Source of the DNA: Bradyrhizobium nivariense | GTDB lineage: Bacteria; Pseudomonadota; Alphaproteobacteria; Rhizobiales; Xanthobacteraceae | Length of the DNA: 64,000 nucleotides | Assembly (NCBI RefSeq): GCF_029846715.1 | Contig: NZ_JARVWW010000001.1 | Span: forward strand, 774,069 to 838,068 | Direction: 5' to 3' | In this document: positions 36,220 through 44,677 of the stretch, piece by piece | Layout of the letters: every line of letters starts with the position of its first letter | Position numbering within the stretch: the stretch's first letter is position 1 | Notes under the pieces: model-generated | The model's database searches: none | Seen by the model: only the letters and a program-made list of their open reading frames with translations | Told to the model about the DNA's origin: nothing | Position numbers and translations under genes: made by a program

Positions 36220-36579
36220 CTATTCGCAGACATCCACACGGCGAAAACGCCAGCCCGACGGCGTCATGACGCGCTTCCGCACCACGTAGCAGCCGCCATA
36301 ACCACCATCGTCGTAGCCGGTACCATAGTAATAGGGATTGCCGTAATAGGGTTGGCCGTAGCCGTAATAGCCGCCGTAGTAACCGGCGCCGGCGATACCC
36401 GCCCCGATGGCGATCCCCGGCCAGAAGCCGCCACCACGCCAGCCGCCCCCATGGCCCCAGCCACCGCCGTGGCCCCAGCCGCCACCACCATGTCCGAAAC
36501 CCCGCGCTTGTGCCGCCTGCGGAGCCGACAGTCCGACTGCCGCGACGGCCAGCGCCGCCATCATTATCTTGCGTAACAT
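36220..36579 (-). CDS. Secreted Gly/Tyr-rich protein
   Basis: The 119-residue protein has a signal peptide (about 1-26, ending AAQARG). A Gly/His/Trp-rich run (GHGGGWGHGGGW) precedes a Gly/Tyr segment (GGYYGYGQPYYGNPYYYG). A Cys pair is seen at the end (GGCYVVRKR...VDVCE). Secreted low-complexity proteins like this occur in many Rhizobiales. ATG 36579 has GAGGAT at 7 bp. No function is assigned. Confidence 0.72.
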   Translation of the reverse strand: MLRKIMMAALAVAAVGLSAPQAAQARGFGHGGGGWGHGGGWGHGGGWRGGGFWPGIAIGAGIAGAGYYGGYYGYGQPYYGNPYYYGTGYDDGGYGGCYVVRKRVMTPSGWRFRRVDVCE

Positions 36580-36680
36580 CACTCGATCCTCCGCGTGGAC
36601 ACGCTCCACGCTCAAAGCAGGACCAAGCTAGCGCCCCTAGGGCATTCCGGACAGCCACGCTGTCTCACTTCCGCGCGAGA

Positions 36681-36983
36681 TCAGCAGTCGCGGCAGATGC
36701 TCTTGAGCTTCTTGTCGAGCATACGGTTCTCGGCGTTGACGGTGGCGTCAGCCGCCCCACCTGCGCCGGTGCCGGTGGTGACCCCGGGGGCGGCATTCGC
36801 ACCGGACGATTGGGCCGTACCCAGACTGTTGGTGCCGGGCGGCGGAGCCGGAGAATTGGCGACGCCTCCCGCCGATCCCGCAGAGCCGCCGGTCGTCTGC
36901 GCGAACGATACGGCCGGCATCGCCGCAAGGGCAAAGATCACGAGGACGGTCTCGATTGAACGGGTTGTGGACGATCTGGCCAT
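36681..36983 (-). CDS. Small secreted protein, general-stress type
   Basis: The 100-residue protein has a signal peptide (about 1-28, ending VSFAQ). Its middle is Gly/Ala/Thr-rich (TTGGSAGSAGGVA), with a short polar end, MLDKKLKSICRDC. ATG 36983 is preceded by GGAGAAT. An EcfG promoter sits 23 bp upstream of the start, which makes it a likely stress-induced periplasmic or secreted protein of the kind seen in EcfG regulons. Function unknown. Confidence 0.72.
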   Translation of the reverse strand: MARSSTTRSIETVLVIFALAAMPAVSFAQTTGGSAGSAGGVANSPAPPPGTNSLGTAQSSGANAAPGVTTGTGAGGAADATVNAENRMLDKKLKSICRDC

Positions 36984-37005
36984 CGGAAATTCTCCTTCGC
37001 CGGTC

Positions 37006-37030
37006 AACGGCCGCAGCCAGGACCGGTTCC
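37006..37030 (-). promoter_or_regulatory. EcfG (general stress) promoter for the 100-aa secreted protein
   Basis: On the minus strand GGAAC (37030-37026), 16 bases and CGTT (37009-37006) match the EcfG consensus. Transcription would start near 36999, giving a leader of about 16 nt filled by the ribosome-binding site. A plus-strand GGAAC abuts it at 37031. Confidence 0.72.
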
Positions 37031-37129
37031 GGAACAAATGCCGTCGCATCAGCTTGAAAGCGGGAAGGCAGGCACGATCATGCGCAAACTGATCGCGTTC
37101 GACGAGGCAAACCAGACAGGCGAAATCAG

Positions 37130-37294
37130 ATGACGGATCGCGATCCTTTTGCAGAGGGCGAACGTGCCGCGCGCGAGAACATTCCGACTGAGGCCAATCC
37201 TTACCTGGACGGCAGCGACGAGCATGCGCTGTGGGCCGCCGGACACGAGAAGGTCGCAAGCGCAATCGAAGCGAGAGCCCCCGAGGGAAGCTGA
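37130..37294 (+). CDS. Rmf/CrpP-like small protein (54 aa)
   Basis: ATG 37130 opens a 54-codon frame ending at TGA 37294: EGERAARENIP...ANPYLDGSDEHALWAAGHEKVA. The spacing of Gly, NPY, GS, W and GHEK matches the Rmf/CrpP fold of ribosome modulation factor and relatives in Rhizobiales. It is divergent from an EcfG-driven gene, fitting a stress or stationary-phase role, and is convergent with the sensor gene that ends at 37323. Confidence 0.72.
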   Translation: MTDRDPFAEGERAARENIPTEANPYLDGSDEHALWAAGHEKVASAIEARAPEGS

Positions 37295-37322
37295 CGCTTC
37301 GTCTCCCGGGCGCAGCCGATCG

Positions 37323-39017
37323 CTATGCGGCCGCCACCATCTTCTCGGTCCGGTCCTCGACCATGGTCACGAACATGTGGGACTCTTCGCCCGCGCCGCC
37401 GATCTGGACACGGCGGGCGGAGATCACGCGGCGCCCGCGCGCGGGATTGTCGATGGTATCGACGATCGGCTCGAGTTGCTGCTTCTGCGCCAGAAGCTGC
37501 TTGTCGCGCCGCTCGATCAATTCGGCCGCCTCCGCGGAGAACAGCTCCCGCGCGGTCTTGCCGATGATCTCGCCGCGCGACATGCCGATCATCTTCTCGG
37601 CAGCCTTGTTGACGAAGACGTAACGCAGGTTGCGCGCATCCTTGGCGATGATGCCCTCGGCCACGTTTTCGATGATGGTGGCGAGGAAGCGCTCCATCCG
37701 CTCGAGAATGCGCTCGCGCTGACGCAGCTCGGTGACGTCTTCCTGCACCGACACCCAGCCGCCGCCATCCATCGGACGCTCGTAGATCCTGATGATGCGG
37801 CCGTCGTTCAAGGCGATCTCGTTGGCTGCGGGCTCGCGCCTGGCGATACGGTCGAGAACCGCCGCCAGATATTTCGCGACGTCGCCGCTGAACAACCCGC
37901 TCTTGACCCGATGCTGCAGGATCTCCTCGAGAGTCGATCCCGCCTGGATCGTCTCCGGCAGATTGTAGATCTGGCGGTAGTTGGCGTTCATCGCGACCAC
38001 ATTGGCCTTGCCGTCGAGCATGATCAGGCCCTGCGGCATGCTGTTGATCGCGGCCGACAGCTGCCACTTCTTGGCCTGGTACTTGTCGTTGAACTTGTCG
38101 CGCTCGGTCATCGCCGCGTCGCGCGCCTGCGCGGTGCCGAGCTCGAGCTCCTCGAGCTCGAAGATGCGCGCCACCGCGTCGCGGAAGTTCTGCACGGCGC
38201 GCGCAAGATGTCCGATCTCGTCGTGACGGCCGCGATGCGGCACCACGCTCTTGACGTCGCCGCTGGCAATGCGGTCGGTCGCTTGCGTGATCTCAGCCAG
38301 CGCCCCGACCACCGAGCCCCGCATCACGACGACGTTCAGCCCCGCGAAAATGAGCGCCGCGAGCCCGAGCGCGAACAAATAAGCCGCGGCATAGCGGTTC
38401 TCGTTGGCAAGTTCGTCCGCCTCGCTGGCGCGCTGCCTGTAGATGCGTTCGAGCGCCTCCAGATCGAGGTTGAGCTTGTTGCGTAGCGTCCGGTTGGCGT
38501 CGTTATCGCCCCATTCGCGCGCCGCGGCCGGACTGATCTCCAGCCCGCGCCGAACAAGCTCCCGACGAAATTCGATGAATTGCGCGATGCGCTGGCGGAA
38601 GCTCGAGACTTGCTCGGCATCGTCGTCGGCGACGGTCCGCTCCATGCTCTTCACCGCCTCGGCGAGCTCGCGGTTACGGCGCACCAGACCGTCAGCGAAC
38701 GGCTTCATCGCGCCGCGATCGGAGGACATGTAGATGCCGCGCGATTCCATGACGATGGCGTAGATCAGCGTGTTGATGCGCCCGACATTGATCGCGGCCT
38801 CCGCCGAGGAGGGGTGCATGTGGCGGTAGGTCGTCTGCAGGCGGACGGTCTGGATCGACATCACCAGCAGGAAGGTGGTGACGATCGCGAGAAAGCCCGC
38901 AATGCTGTAGACCTTCTCCGCAACGCTCAGCGTATCCACGCCGCGAACGAAGCGAACGAGCTTTTTCAAAAATTTGGTTCCGGCGCCGAGTCCGGATCCC
39001 AGCGCCGCCGCATCCAT
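37323..39017 (-). CDS. Membrane HAMP-PAS-PAS sensor without output domain
   Basis: The 564-residue protein has TM1 (about 35-57), a periplasmic helical segment, TM2 (about 225-248), a HAMP linker, and two PAS domains: PQGLIMLDGKANVVAMNANYRQIYN (about 332) and ENVAEGIIAKDARNLRYVFVN (about 457). It stops after the second PAS with no kinase, GGDEF, EAL or methyl-accepting region. Related proteins usually continue to GGDEF-EAL. It may therefore act by partner binding or be truncated. ATG 39017 is preceded by GGGAGGAG. Confidence 0.88.
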   Translation of the reverse strand: MDAAALGSGLGAGTKFLKKLVRFVRGVDTLSVAEKVYSIAGFLAIVTTFLLVMSIQTVRLQTTYRHMHPSSAEAAINVGRINTLIYAIVMESRGIYMSSDRGAMKPFADGLVRRNRELAEAVKSMERTVADDDAEQVSSFRQRIAQFIEFRRELVRRGLEISPAAAREWGDNDANRTLRNKLNLDLEALERIYRQRASEADELANENRYAAAYLFALGLAALIFAGLNVVVMRGSVVGALAEITQATDRIASGDVKSVVPHRGRHDEIGHLARAVQNFRDAVARIFELEELELGTAQARDAAMTERDKFNDKYQAKKWQLSAAINSMPQGLIMLDGKANVVAMNANYRQIYNLPETIQAGSTLEEILQHRVKSGLFSGDVAKYLAAVLDRIARREPAANEIALNDGRIIRIYERPMDGGGWVSVQEDVTELRQRERILERMERFLATIIENVAEGIIAKDARNLRYVFVNKAAEKMIGMSRGEIIGKTARELFSAEAAELIERRDKQLLAQKQQLEPIVDTIDNPARGRRVISARRVQIGGAGEESHMFVTMVEDRTEKMVAAA

Positions 39018-39146
39018 GGCGCCACTCCTCCCTGGTTGAAAACGCCCCACGATACCGTCGCGGCGCTAGCGGAGGCTTAAAGTTACAACCGGTATTTTTA
39101 CGGCATGGTACCGGGATGCTGGGACCGAGCCGGCACCGCTCGTGCC

Positions 39147-39677
39147 TCAGCCGATCCGCTTCAAGCCGTTCTTGAAGCGTGGGCCGTTGGCGACATAGAA
39201 TCTGGCGGCGCTACCCATCTTCTGCACCTGGGCGTCGTCGAGCGTGCGGATCACACGCGCCGGCGAGCCGATGATCAGGGACCGTTCGGGGAACTCCTTG
39301 CCCTCGGTGATGACGGAGCCGGCGCCGACGATGCTGTTGCGGCCGATCCTGGCGCCGTTCATCACGATCGAGCCCATGCCGACAAGCGCGCCCTCCTCGA
39401 TGGTGCAGCCGTGCAGGATGACGTTGTGGCCGACCGTGCAGTTGCTGCCGATGTGAAGCGGAAAGCCGAGGTCGGTGTGGCAGGTCGAGCCGTCCTGTAC
39501 GTTGGCGCCCTCGCCGATCTCGATCCACTCATTGTCGCCGCGCAGCACCGCGCCGAACCAGACGCTCGCACCCGGCTTCAGGCGCACGCGGCCGATGACG
39601 GTGGCGGTCTCCGCGATGAAGTAATTGCCGTCGGCGGGAAGGTCGGGCGCCTGCCCGTCGAGCTCGTAGATCGCCAT
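39147..39677 (-). CDS. Gamma-class carbonic anhydrase-like protein
   Basis: The 176-residue protein is a left-handed beta-helix of hexapeptide repeats. The zinc ligands His67, His84 and His89 fall in GSTCHTD, TVGHNVILHG. It resembles the PaaY/CaiE-type trimers. ATG 39677 has AGGAG 7 bp upstream. The gene stands alone; the catalytic role of the family (CO2 hydration or thioester hydrolysis) is not proven here. Confidence 0.92.
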   Translation of the reverse strand: MAIYELDGQAPDLPADGNYFIAETATVIGRVRLKPGASVWFGAVLRGDNEWIEIGEGANVQDGSTCHTDLGFPLHIGSNCTVGHNVILHGCTIEEGALVGMGSIVMNGARIGRNSIVGAGSVITEGKEFPERSLIIGSPARVIRTLDDAQVQKMGSAARFYVANGPRFKNGLKRIG

Positions 39678-39768
39678 GAGGGTCTCCTGTCGCGTCAACC
39701 CCAGCCATAGCGAAACGGAGGCCTTGGCGCAAAGGGCCGCCGTGCCGGCAGCCCTTAAAGCGCGCGCA

Positions 39769-40098
39769 TCAGACCAGAACGCCGGCCGCGCGCAGCGTCA
39801 TCAGGAAGAAGGTGCCGCTCATCATGCTCCAGAAGCCGGCAATGACGGTCGCTATCATCACGAATTCGACGCGGCGGCTTTCCACCTTCATGCCGCCCAG
39901 GGTGTTGCGCATGATGATGAAGGGCGCGGCGAACACCAGGAACGGAACTGCCGCGAAAGTCTTCGGCGCCACGCCGTCCTGCAACAGGCCGAAGCCGGCG
40001 GGCCGCTGCGCGACCGCCTGGTATCCGCTCACGAGCGCGCCCGCGAGCGCGAAACCGATGCAGATCGAGAAGAAAGTATTGAGAGCTTCAGGTGTCAT
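39769..40098 (-). CDS. Small membrane protein (DUF6949-like)
   Basis: The 109-residue protein has three hydrophobic segments (about 10-32, 50-65, 78-101) and no catalytic motif. The pattern matches an uncharacterised Rhizobiales family. A perfect CtrA site lies 72 bp upstream of its start, so it is a probable cell-cycle-regulated membrane protein. Function unknown. Confidence 0.72.
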   Translation of the reverse strand: MTPEALNTFFSICIGFALAGALVSGYQAVAQRPAGFGLLQDGVAPKTFAAVPFLVFAAPFIIMRNTLGGMKVESRRVEFVMIATVIAGFWSMMSGTFFLMTLRAAGVLV

Positions 40099-40169
40099 CG
40101 GAACGGTCCGCCTTACGCAACGCCGGAGCCTTCCTGTGACAAATAGTGCCGGTTAACGCTACATTATCC

Positions 40170-40185
40170 TTAAGGGAAGGTTAAC
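40170..40185. promoter_or_regulatory. CtrA-binding site, full consensus
   Basis: TTAA-GGGAAGG-TTAAC matches TTAA-N7-TTAAC perfectly; another half site, TTAAC, lies at 40153. It lies between divergent genes: 72 bp before the minus-strand membrane-protein gene and 134 bp before the plus-strand gene at 40319. Confidence 0.6.
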
Positions 40186-40318
40186 GCCGCCGGCCATCCC
40201 ACGCAGGCCCCTCTCCCTTCCCCGCAGCCGGCGAACGCTCCGCGAAATCGCCGTCGCGTGGCATATTCGCCGCTGATTCGTCGGCCATCGGCCGACTTCC
40301 GGTTCATTCGCGCGGCTC

Positions 40319-41026
40319 ATGACGGTGTTTTCGGCAACCTCCCCTCAGTCTCCCCGGACGCGCACCTGGGCGCACGTCGTCCCGATCGTGCTCGGCGGCA
40401 CGGCTGCGGTGTGCGCGGTCGCGCTCGTCGCCTATTTGTTGTGGCCGACCTGGGGCCCGAGCGGCGCGAACGCCCCGGACAAGCTGCCGGTGAGCGTCGG
40501 CGGCACGCTGTTCAACCTGCCGACGACTGCGATCCGCATGAAGATCCAGCGCCACTCAGGCCCGCAGGAACGGATCGATCTCGACTTCCTGTATCCGTCG
40601 CTGGAACCGCCGGGCGCGCCGAAGCACGTCACCGCCGATAGCGTGGATGCGGCGATGCAGCCGATCGACCGCATCTTCCTGTCGATCGCCGCGCATCGCG
40701 ATGGGCTCTCGCCCGAGCAGCGCACCGCCACGATCTATCCGCGCTATCTCGACCAGGCCGCGGCAATGCCCGCGGACGGGCTGACGATGCGGACGTTCCG
40801 CGCCGATACGCCTTACGGCAGCGAGGACTTCTACTCCGCTGCAAGTCCCGCGCTGACCGCGCGCTGCACGCGCGATGCGGCGACGCCCGGCATGTGCCTC
40901 GCCGAACGCCGCGTCGGCGGCGCCGACCTCACCTTCCGCTTTCCGCGGAGCTGGCTGTCGCGATGGCGCGACGCGGCGGAAGCGATGGACCGGCTCACCG
41001 CGCAGTTGCGCGGGCCGCGGAGCTAA
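40319..41026 (+). CDS. Membrane-anchored protein of unknown function
   Basis: The 235-residue protein has one TM helix (about 22-43, IVLGGTAAVCAVALVAYLLW), then a predicted periplasmic domain of about 190 residues with two Cys (ARCTRDAATPGMCLAE). It has no recognised motif. The C-terminus (FPRSWLSRWRDAAEAMDRLTAQL) is helical. It is divergent from the DUF6949-like gene and shares a CtrA site with it. Conserved hypothetical; function unknown. Confidence 0.68.
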   Translation: MTVFSATSPQSPRTRTWAHVVPIVLGGTAAVCAVALVAYLLWPTWGPSGANAPDKLPVSVGGTLFNLPTTAIRMKIQRHSGPQERIDLDFLYPSLEPPGAPKHVTADSVDAAMQPIDRIFLSIAAHRDGLSPEQRTATIYPRYLDQAAAMPADGLTMRTFRADTPYGSEDFYSAASPALTARCTRDAATPGMCLAERRVGGADLTFRFPRSWLSRWRDAAEAMDRLTAQLRGPRS

Positions 41027-41041
41027 AACTCGTGGTGACGA

Positions 41042-41260
41042 TTATTCCTGATCGACGAGATCGTCCTCGAGGATCGCCATCTGGAACTGGAACGAGCGAT
41101 CATCGTCCTCGTCATCGACGAAGAGCACGCCGATGAACTCCTCGCCGATATAGACCTCGGCGGAATCATCCTTCTTCGGCCGCGGCACGACGCGGATCTT
41201 GGAATTGCCGAATACGCGTTTCAGATACGCGTCGAGCTTCCTTACTTCCTTGACGTCCAC
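41042..41260 (-). CDS. DUF3126 family protein
   Basis: The 72-residue protein (YLKRVFGNSKIRVVPRPKK...AEVYIGEEFIGVLFVDDEDDDRSFQFQMAILEDDL) is the DUF3126 family, small acidic proteins of Rhizobiales that usually lie next to cysE, as here. It is downstream of cysE in the same direction. GTG 41260 is preceded by GGAGA. Function unknown; a role in the sulfur or cysteine pathway is inferred only from context. Confidence 0.88.
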   Translation of the reverse strand: MDVKEVRKLDAYLKRVFGNSKIRVVPRPKKDDSAEVYIGEEFIGVLFVDDEDDDRSFQFQMAILEDDLVDQE

Positions 41261-41351
41261 GGCAAGTCTCCAATCGAAATCTGGGTTGGCGGGGTTTTAG
41301 GACGAGACGCGACGAACCGCCAGCATGAATTGCCAAAGAATTTGGGGACGA

Positions 41352-41374
41352 AAGGGCCGGAAAATCCGGCCCTT
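41352..41374 (-). terminator. Hairpin between cysE and the DUF3126 gene
   Basis: AAGGGCCGG (41352-41360) pairs with CCGGCCCTT (41366-41374) around AAAAT. On the minus strand it follows the cysE 3' end by about 50 bp, so it may end or attenuate that transcript before DUF3126; only TTTC follows, so termination is partial at best. Confidence 0.55.
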
Positions 41375-41381
41375 CTGACAA

Positions 41382-41433
41382 GCTCAAAGCCCCGCCTCAG
41401 AGTCCCGTCTCAGAGTCCCATCTCAAAGTCCCA
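41382..41433. repeat. Four 13-bp tandem repeats over the cysE stop codon
   Basis: GCTCAAAGCCCCG, CCTCAGAGTCCCG, TCTCAGAGTCCCA and TCTCAAAGTCCCA follow one another without gaps. On the coding strand each copy has a GGGACTCTGA-type core, and the first carries the cysE TGA. Confidence 0.8.
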
Positions 41434-42247
41434 TGGCATTGATCATCTGATCCATGGTGCGCGACGGCTCGGCGCAGCCGGCTTCGCCGACGACCTTGGC
41501 GGGCACGCCCGCGACCGTGACGTTGTGCGGCACCGGCTTGACCACGACCGAGCCCGCCGCGATGCGCGCGCAATGGCCGATCTCGATGTTGCCGAGGATC
41601 TTTGCGCCGGCGCCGATCAGGACGCCGTGGCGGATTTTTGGATGACGGTCCTCGTTCTCCTTGCCGGTGCCGCCGAGCGTGACGCCATGCAGGATCGAGA
41701 CATCGTCCTCGATAAGCGCCGTCTCACCGCAGACGAAGCCGGTGGCGTGGTCGAGGAAGATGCCGCGGCCGATGCGCGCGGCCGGATTGATGTCGGTCTG
41801 GAACACCGCAGACGCCCGGCTCTGCAGATAATACGCAAAATCCTTGCGGCCCTTCAGATAGAGCCAATGCGCCAGGCGGTGGGTCTGGATGGCGTGAAAG
41901 CCCTTGAAATAGAGCAAGGGATCGATGAAGCGCGAGGTCGCGGGGTCGCGGTCGTAGACGGCGACGAGATCGGCGCGGAAGGCGTTGCCGAGATCGGGAT
42001 CGTCGCGCAGCGCCTCGTCATAGGTCTGGCGCACGAGATCGCCGGACAGCGCGGAGTGATCGAGCCGGTCGGCGACACGATGGATCACCGCATCTTCCAG
42101 GCGGCTGTGATGCAGCACTGTCGAATAGATGAAGGTCGCAAGCTCCGGTTCGCGGTGGACGATGTCCTCCGCTTCGCCGCGGATCCGCTCCCAGATCGGA
42201 TCAAGCGTTGCGAGCTTTCCTCCCGGATTGACCTGATGCACTGCCAT
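41423..42247 (-). CDS. cysE: Serine O-acetyltransferase (CysE)
   Basis: The 274-residue protein makes O-acetylserine from serine and acetyl-CoA, the first step of cysteine synthesis. It has an N-terminal helical part (LATFIYSTVLHHSRLEDAVIHRV) and a hexapeptide-repeat beta-helix from about residue 165. Catalytic His are in DHATGF and EDRHPKIRHG (about 175 and 208), with SILHGVTLGGTG between. The stop lies in a tandem repeat. DUF3126 follows, the usual Rhizobiales order. Confidence 0.95.
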   Translation of the reverse strand: MAVHQVNPGGKLATLDPIWERIRGEAEDIVHREPELATFIYSTVLHHSRLEDAVIHRVADRLDHSALSGDLVRQTYDEALRDDPDLGNAFRADLVAVYDRDPATSRFIDPLLYFKGFHAIQTHRLAHWLYLKGRKDFAYYLQSRASAVFQTDINPAARIGRGIFLDHATGFVCGETALIEDDVSILHGVTLGGTGKENEDRHPKIRHGVLIGAGAKILGNIEIGHCARIAAGSVVVKPVPHNVTVAGVPAKVVGEAGCAEPSRTMDQMINAMGL

Positions 42248-42523
42248 GAGATCTGCTCTTTCGAATTGGCTCGTTTTGCTGGCTCTATAACACAGTCTAG
42301 GCGACAAAGTCCTGACGGGCTTGCCTGAGAGCGAACAGTGCGTTGCCCCGCGAAAGCACGCCAACGCGTTGAATCACAACAGTTTCTTCCGACGCCCCCA
42401 AGCGGCAAGGTCGGCTCAAAATGGTCAGGGTTTTGCCAAATTCAAGCCGGGCGGCGTCAAACTATTGGTGAATTCCGCCTCAACGGTAATTGCGGGCATG
42501 GTCCGGGCGAGGACGGAGCGGAT

Positions 42524-43900
42524 TTGACCAGCACCACCGATCATTTGCGCGCAGGCGCCGCGGGCTCATTTTGGCTGCGGCTGGCCGCGGTGGCTCTGCC
42601 GCTCCTGATGATCGCGCCGGCGTTCTGGAACGGCTATCCGCTGTTGCAATGGGATACCGGCGGCTATCTCGCACGCTGGTACGAGGGCTATCTTGTCCCG
42701 AGCCGCTCCGCCGTGTTCGGCCTCTACCTGCATTATGGCGAGAGTTTTGGTTTCTGGATCAACCTCGCGGTCCAGTCGGTGGCGACGCTGTGGCTGTTGC
42801 AGCTCACCTTGCGCGTGCTCGGCCTGATGCAGACGTTCCGCTTCGTCGCGATCAGCCTGCTCCTGATCCTGTCGACCGCGCTACCCTGGCTCGCCAGCAT
42901 GCTGCTCACCGACATCTTTGCCGGATTGGGGGTGCTGTCGCTGTTCCTCCTGGTCGTCGGTGGACAGCGGACCTCGGTGCTCGAAAAAATCTCGCTGTTC
43001 GTCTTCACCGCCTTTGCCGCCGCAACCCACAGCGCCACGCTCGGCGTGCTGCTCGGGCTCTGCATCGCGGGCTGGATGGCGCGACCCTTGCTGGGGCGCC
43101 GGCTTCCGATCGCCGGATTGGCCCAAGCGAGCATGACGATCGTCGCCGGCGGCCTGATGCTGGTGTCGGCGAACCATGCCTTGTCTGGCAAATGGGCCTG
43201 GACGCCCGGCGGCTACGGCGTTGCGTTCGGTCGCATGATGCAGGACGGCATCGTCGCGCGTTATCTTGGCGATCACTGCGCGCGCGAAACCTTCAAGCTC
43301 TGTCCGTATCGCAATGAGCTGCCGGCCAGCGCCGACGAGTTCCTGTGGGGCAACAGCATGTTCAACACGCTCGGCCGCTTCGAAGGCATGAACGACGAGA
43401 TGGGCTACATTGTCGTGCATTCGCTCGCCGACTATCCGGCGTGGCAGGCCGGCGCAGCCCTGAGAGCCATCGGCCGGCAATTGCTGCATGTGGCGACGGG
43501 CGAAGGCACCAATGGCTGGATCCCGCACACCTATGGCATCATCGAGCGCTACATCCCCGCGCAGGTCGCGCCGATGCGCGCGGCGCGCCAGCAGCACTGG
43601 GCGGTCAATTTCGACGACGTCAACCGGCTGCACGTTCCCGTCGCGCTGGCCTCGATGCTGGCGCTGGTCGTGCTGCTCGCGCTTTCGCTCAGGAATCGCC
43701 GGCTCGACGATCTGACACTGCTGGCAGCAACCGTCGTGCTGGCGCTGGTCGGCAACGCCTTCATCTGCGGCGTGATCTCGGGCCCACACGACCGCTATGG
43801 CGCGCGGATGGTATGGGTCGGCACCTTCGTGGTGCTGATGGCTCTGGCGCGGCGCTTGAGCGACGACGAACCGGCGGACGAGATTTCAGCCGCGGCGTGA
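42524..43900 (+). CDS. Multi-pass membrane protein, unknown function
   Basis: The 458-residue protein has about ten TM helices, several small-residue-rich, with a conserved WDTGGYLARWYEGY segment after helix 1 (about residues 42-55). The layout recalls GT39/GT87-type glycosyltransferases acting on lipid-linked sugars, but no DD/DE catalytic loop is certain. The start is TTG 42524 with GGACGGAG upstream. It overlaps the next, convergent gene by 15 bp. Function is not assigned. Confidence 0.7.
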   Translation: MTSTTDHLRAGAAGSFWLRLAAVALPLLMIAPAFWNGYPLLQWDTGGYLARWYEGYLVPSRSAVFGLYLHYGESFGFWINLAVQSVATLWLLQLTLRVLGLMQTFRFVAISLLLILSTALPWLASMLLTDIFAGLGVLSLFLLVVGGQRTSVLEKISLFVFTAFAAATHSATLGVLLGLCIAGWMARPLLGRRLPIAGLAQASMTIVAGGLMLVSANHALSGKWAWTPGGYGVAFGRMMQDGIVARYLGDHCARETFKLCPYRNELPASADEFLWGNSMFNTLGRFEGMNDEMGYIVVHSLADYPAWQAGAALRAIGRQLLHVATGEGTNGWIPHTYGIIERYIPAQVAPMRAARQQHWAVNFDDVNRLHVPVALASMLALVVLLALSLRNRRLDDLTLLAATVVLALVGNAFICGVISGPHDRYGARMVWVGTFVVLMALARRLSDDEPADEISAAA

Positions 43901-44644
43901 CAGGAAATCGAGCACGCCGGTTTTGTAGACCTTGTCGCCGACCGCGCGCATGTGATCGCGGTTCGGAATGTCGAGCACTTCCGAGCCCGGGATGATGGCA
44001 CCGAGTGCGCTGGCGGAGCCCGCGACGTCGTCGGTACTGCCGACCGCGATCAGCACGGGCACATCGATGCGCGCGGCTTCATCCTTCGTCATGAGATCGC
44101 GCGTGCCGCGCAGGCAGGCGGCGAGCGCCTTGCGGTCGGAACGGGTTTGGTCTGCAAAAGCACGAAAAGTGCGCCCGACGGGATCGGAGACGTCGTCGAG
44201 AGAAGGCGCTTCCAGCGCCTTCGCCACGTTCTCGCCCGGCCCCGAGCCCTCGATCAGGCCGCCGATACCGATGCCGCCCAGGATTGCCGAACGCAGGCGC
44301 TGCGGCTCGTTGAGGGAGAGCCAGGCCGTCATCCGTCCGCCCATCGAATAACCCATGAGATCGGCCTGCGGGATGGCGAGGTGATCCATCAGCGCGAGCA
44401 CGTCGCCGGCCATGGTCGGGATCGAGTACTGCGCGGGCTCGTAGAGCTTTGCGCTTTCGCCATGGCCGCGATTGTCGAGCGCAACGACGCGGCGGCCGTT
44501 CTTGCGCAGTTCCGAGACCCAGGTCGGATAGACCCAGTTCACGTTCTTGCTGGAGGCAAAGCCGTGCACCAGGATGATCGGATCGCCCTCGCCTTCGTCG
44601 AGATAGGCAATTTCAACGGCGCCGTTGTGAAAGCTCGGCATCAT
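43886..44644 (-). CDS. Alpha/beta-hydrolase
   Basis: The 252-residue protein has the alpha/beta-hydrolase core: IILVHGFASS oxyanion loop (about 24-33), nucleophile Ser100 in GYSMGG, Asp in AVGSTDDVAG (about 206) and His in NRDHMRAV (about 232). Length and motif order match the MhpC-like subgroup. No leader is present. Likely cytoplasmic esterase or C-C hydrolase; substrate unknown. ATG 44644 or 44641 is the start. Confidence 0.9.
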   Translation of the reverse strand: MMPSFHNGAVEIAYLDEGEGDPIILVHGFASSKNVNWVYPTWVSELRKNGRRVVALDNRGHGESAKLYEPAQYSIPTMAGDVLALMDHLAIPQADLMGYSMGGRMTAWLSLNEPQRLRSAILGGIGIGGLIEGSGPGENVAKALEAPSLDDVSDPVGRTFRAFADQTRSDRKALAACLRGTRDLMTKDEAARIDVPVLIAVGSTDDVAGSASALGAIIPGSEVLDIPNRDHMRAVGDKVYKTGVLDFLSRRG

Positions 44645-44677
44645 CAGTTCCGCAATCTTGAGGGGAAGAGGTCGATC

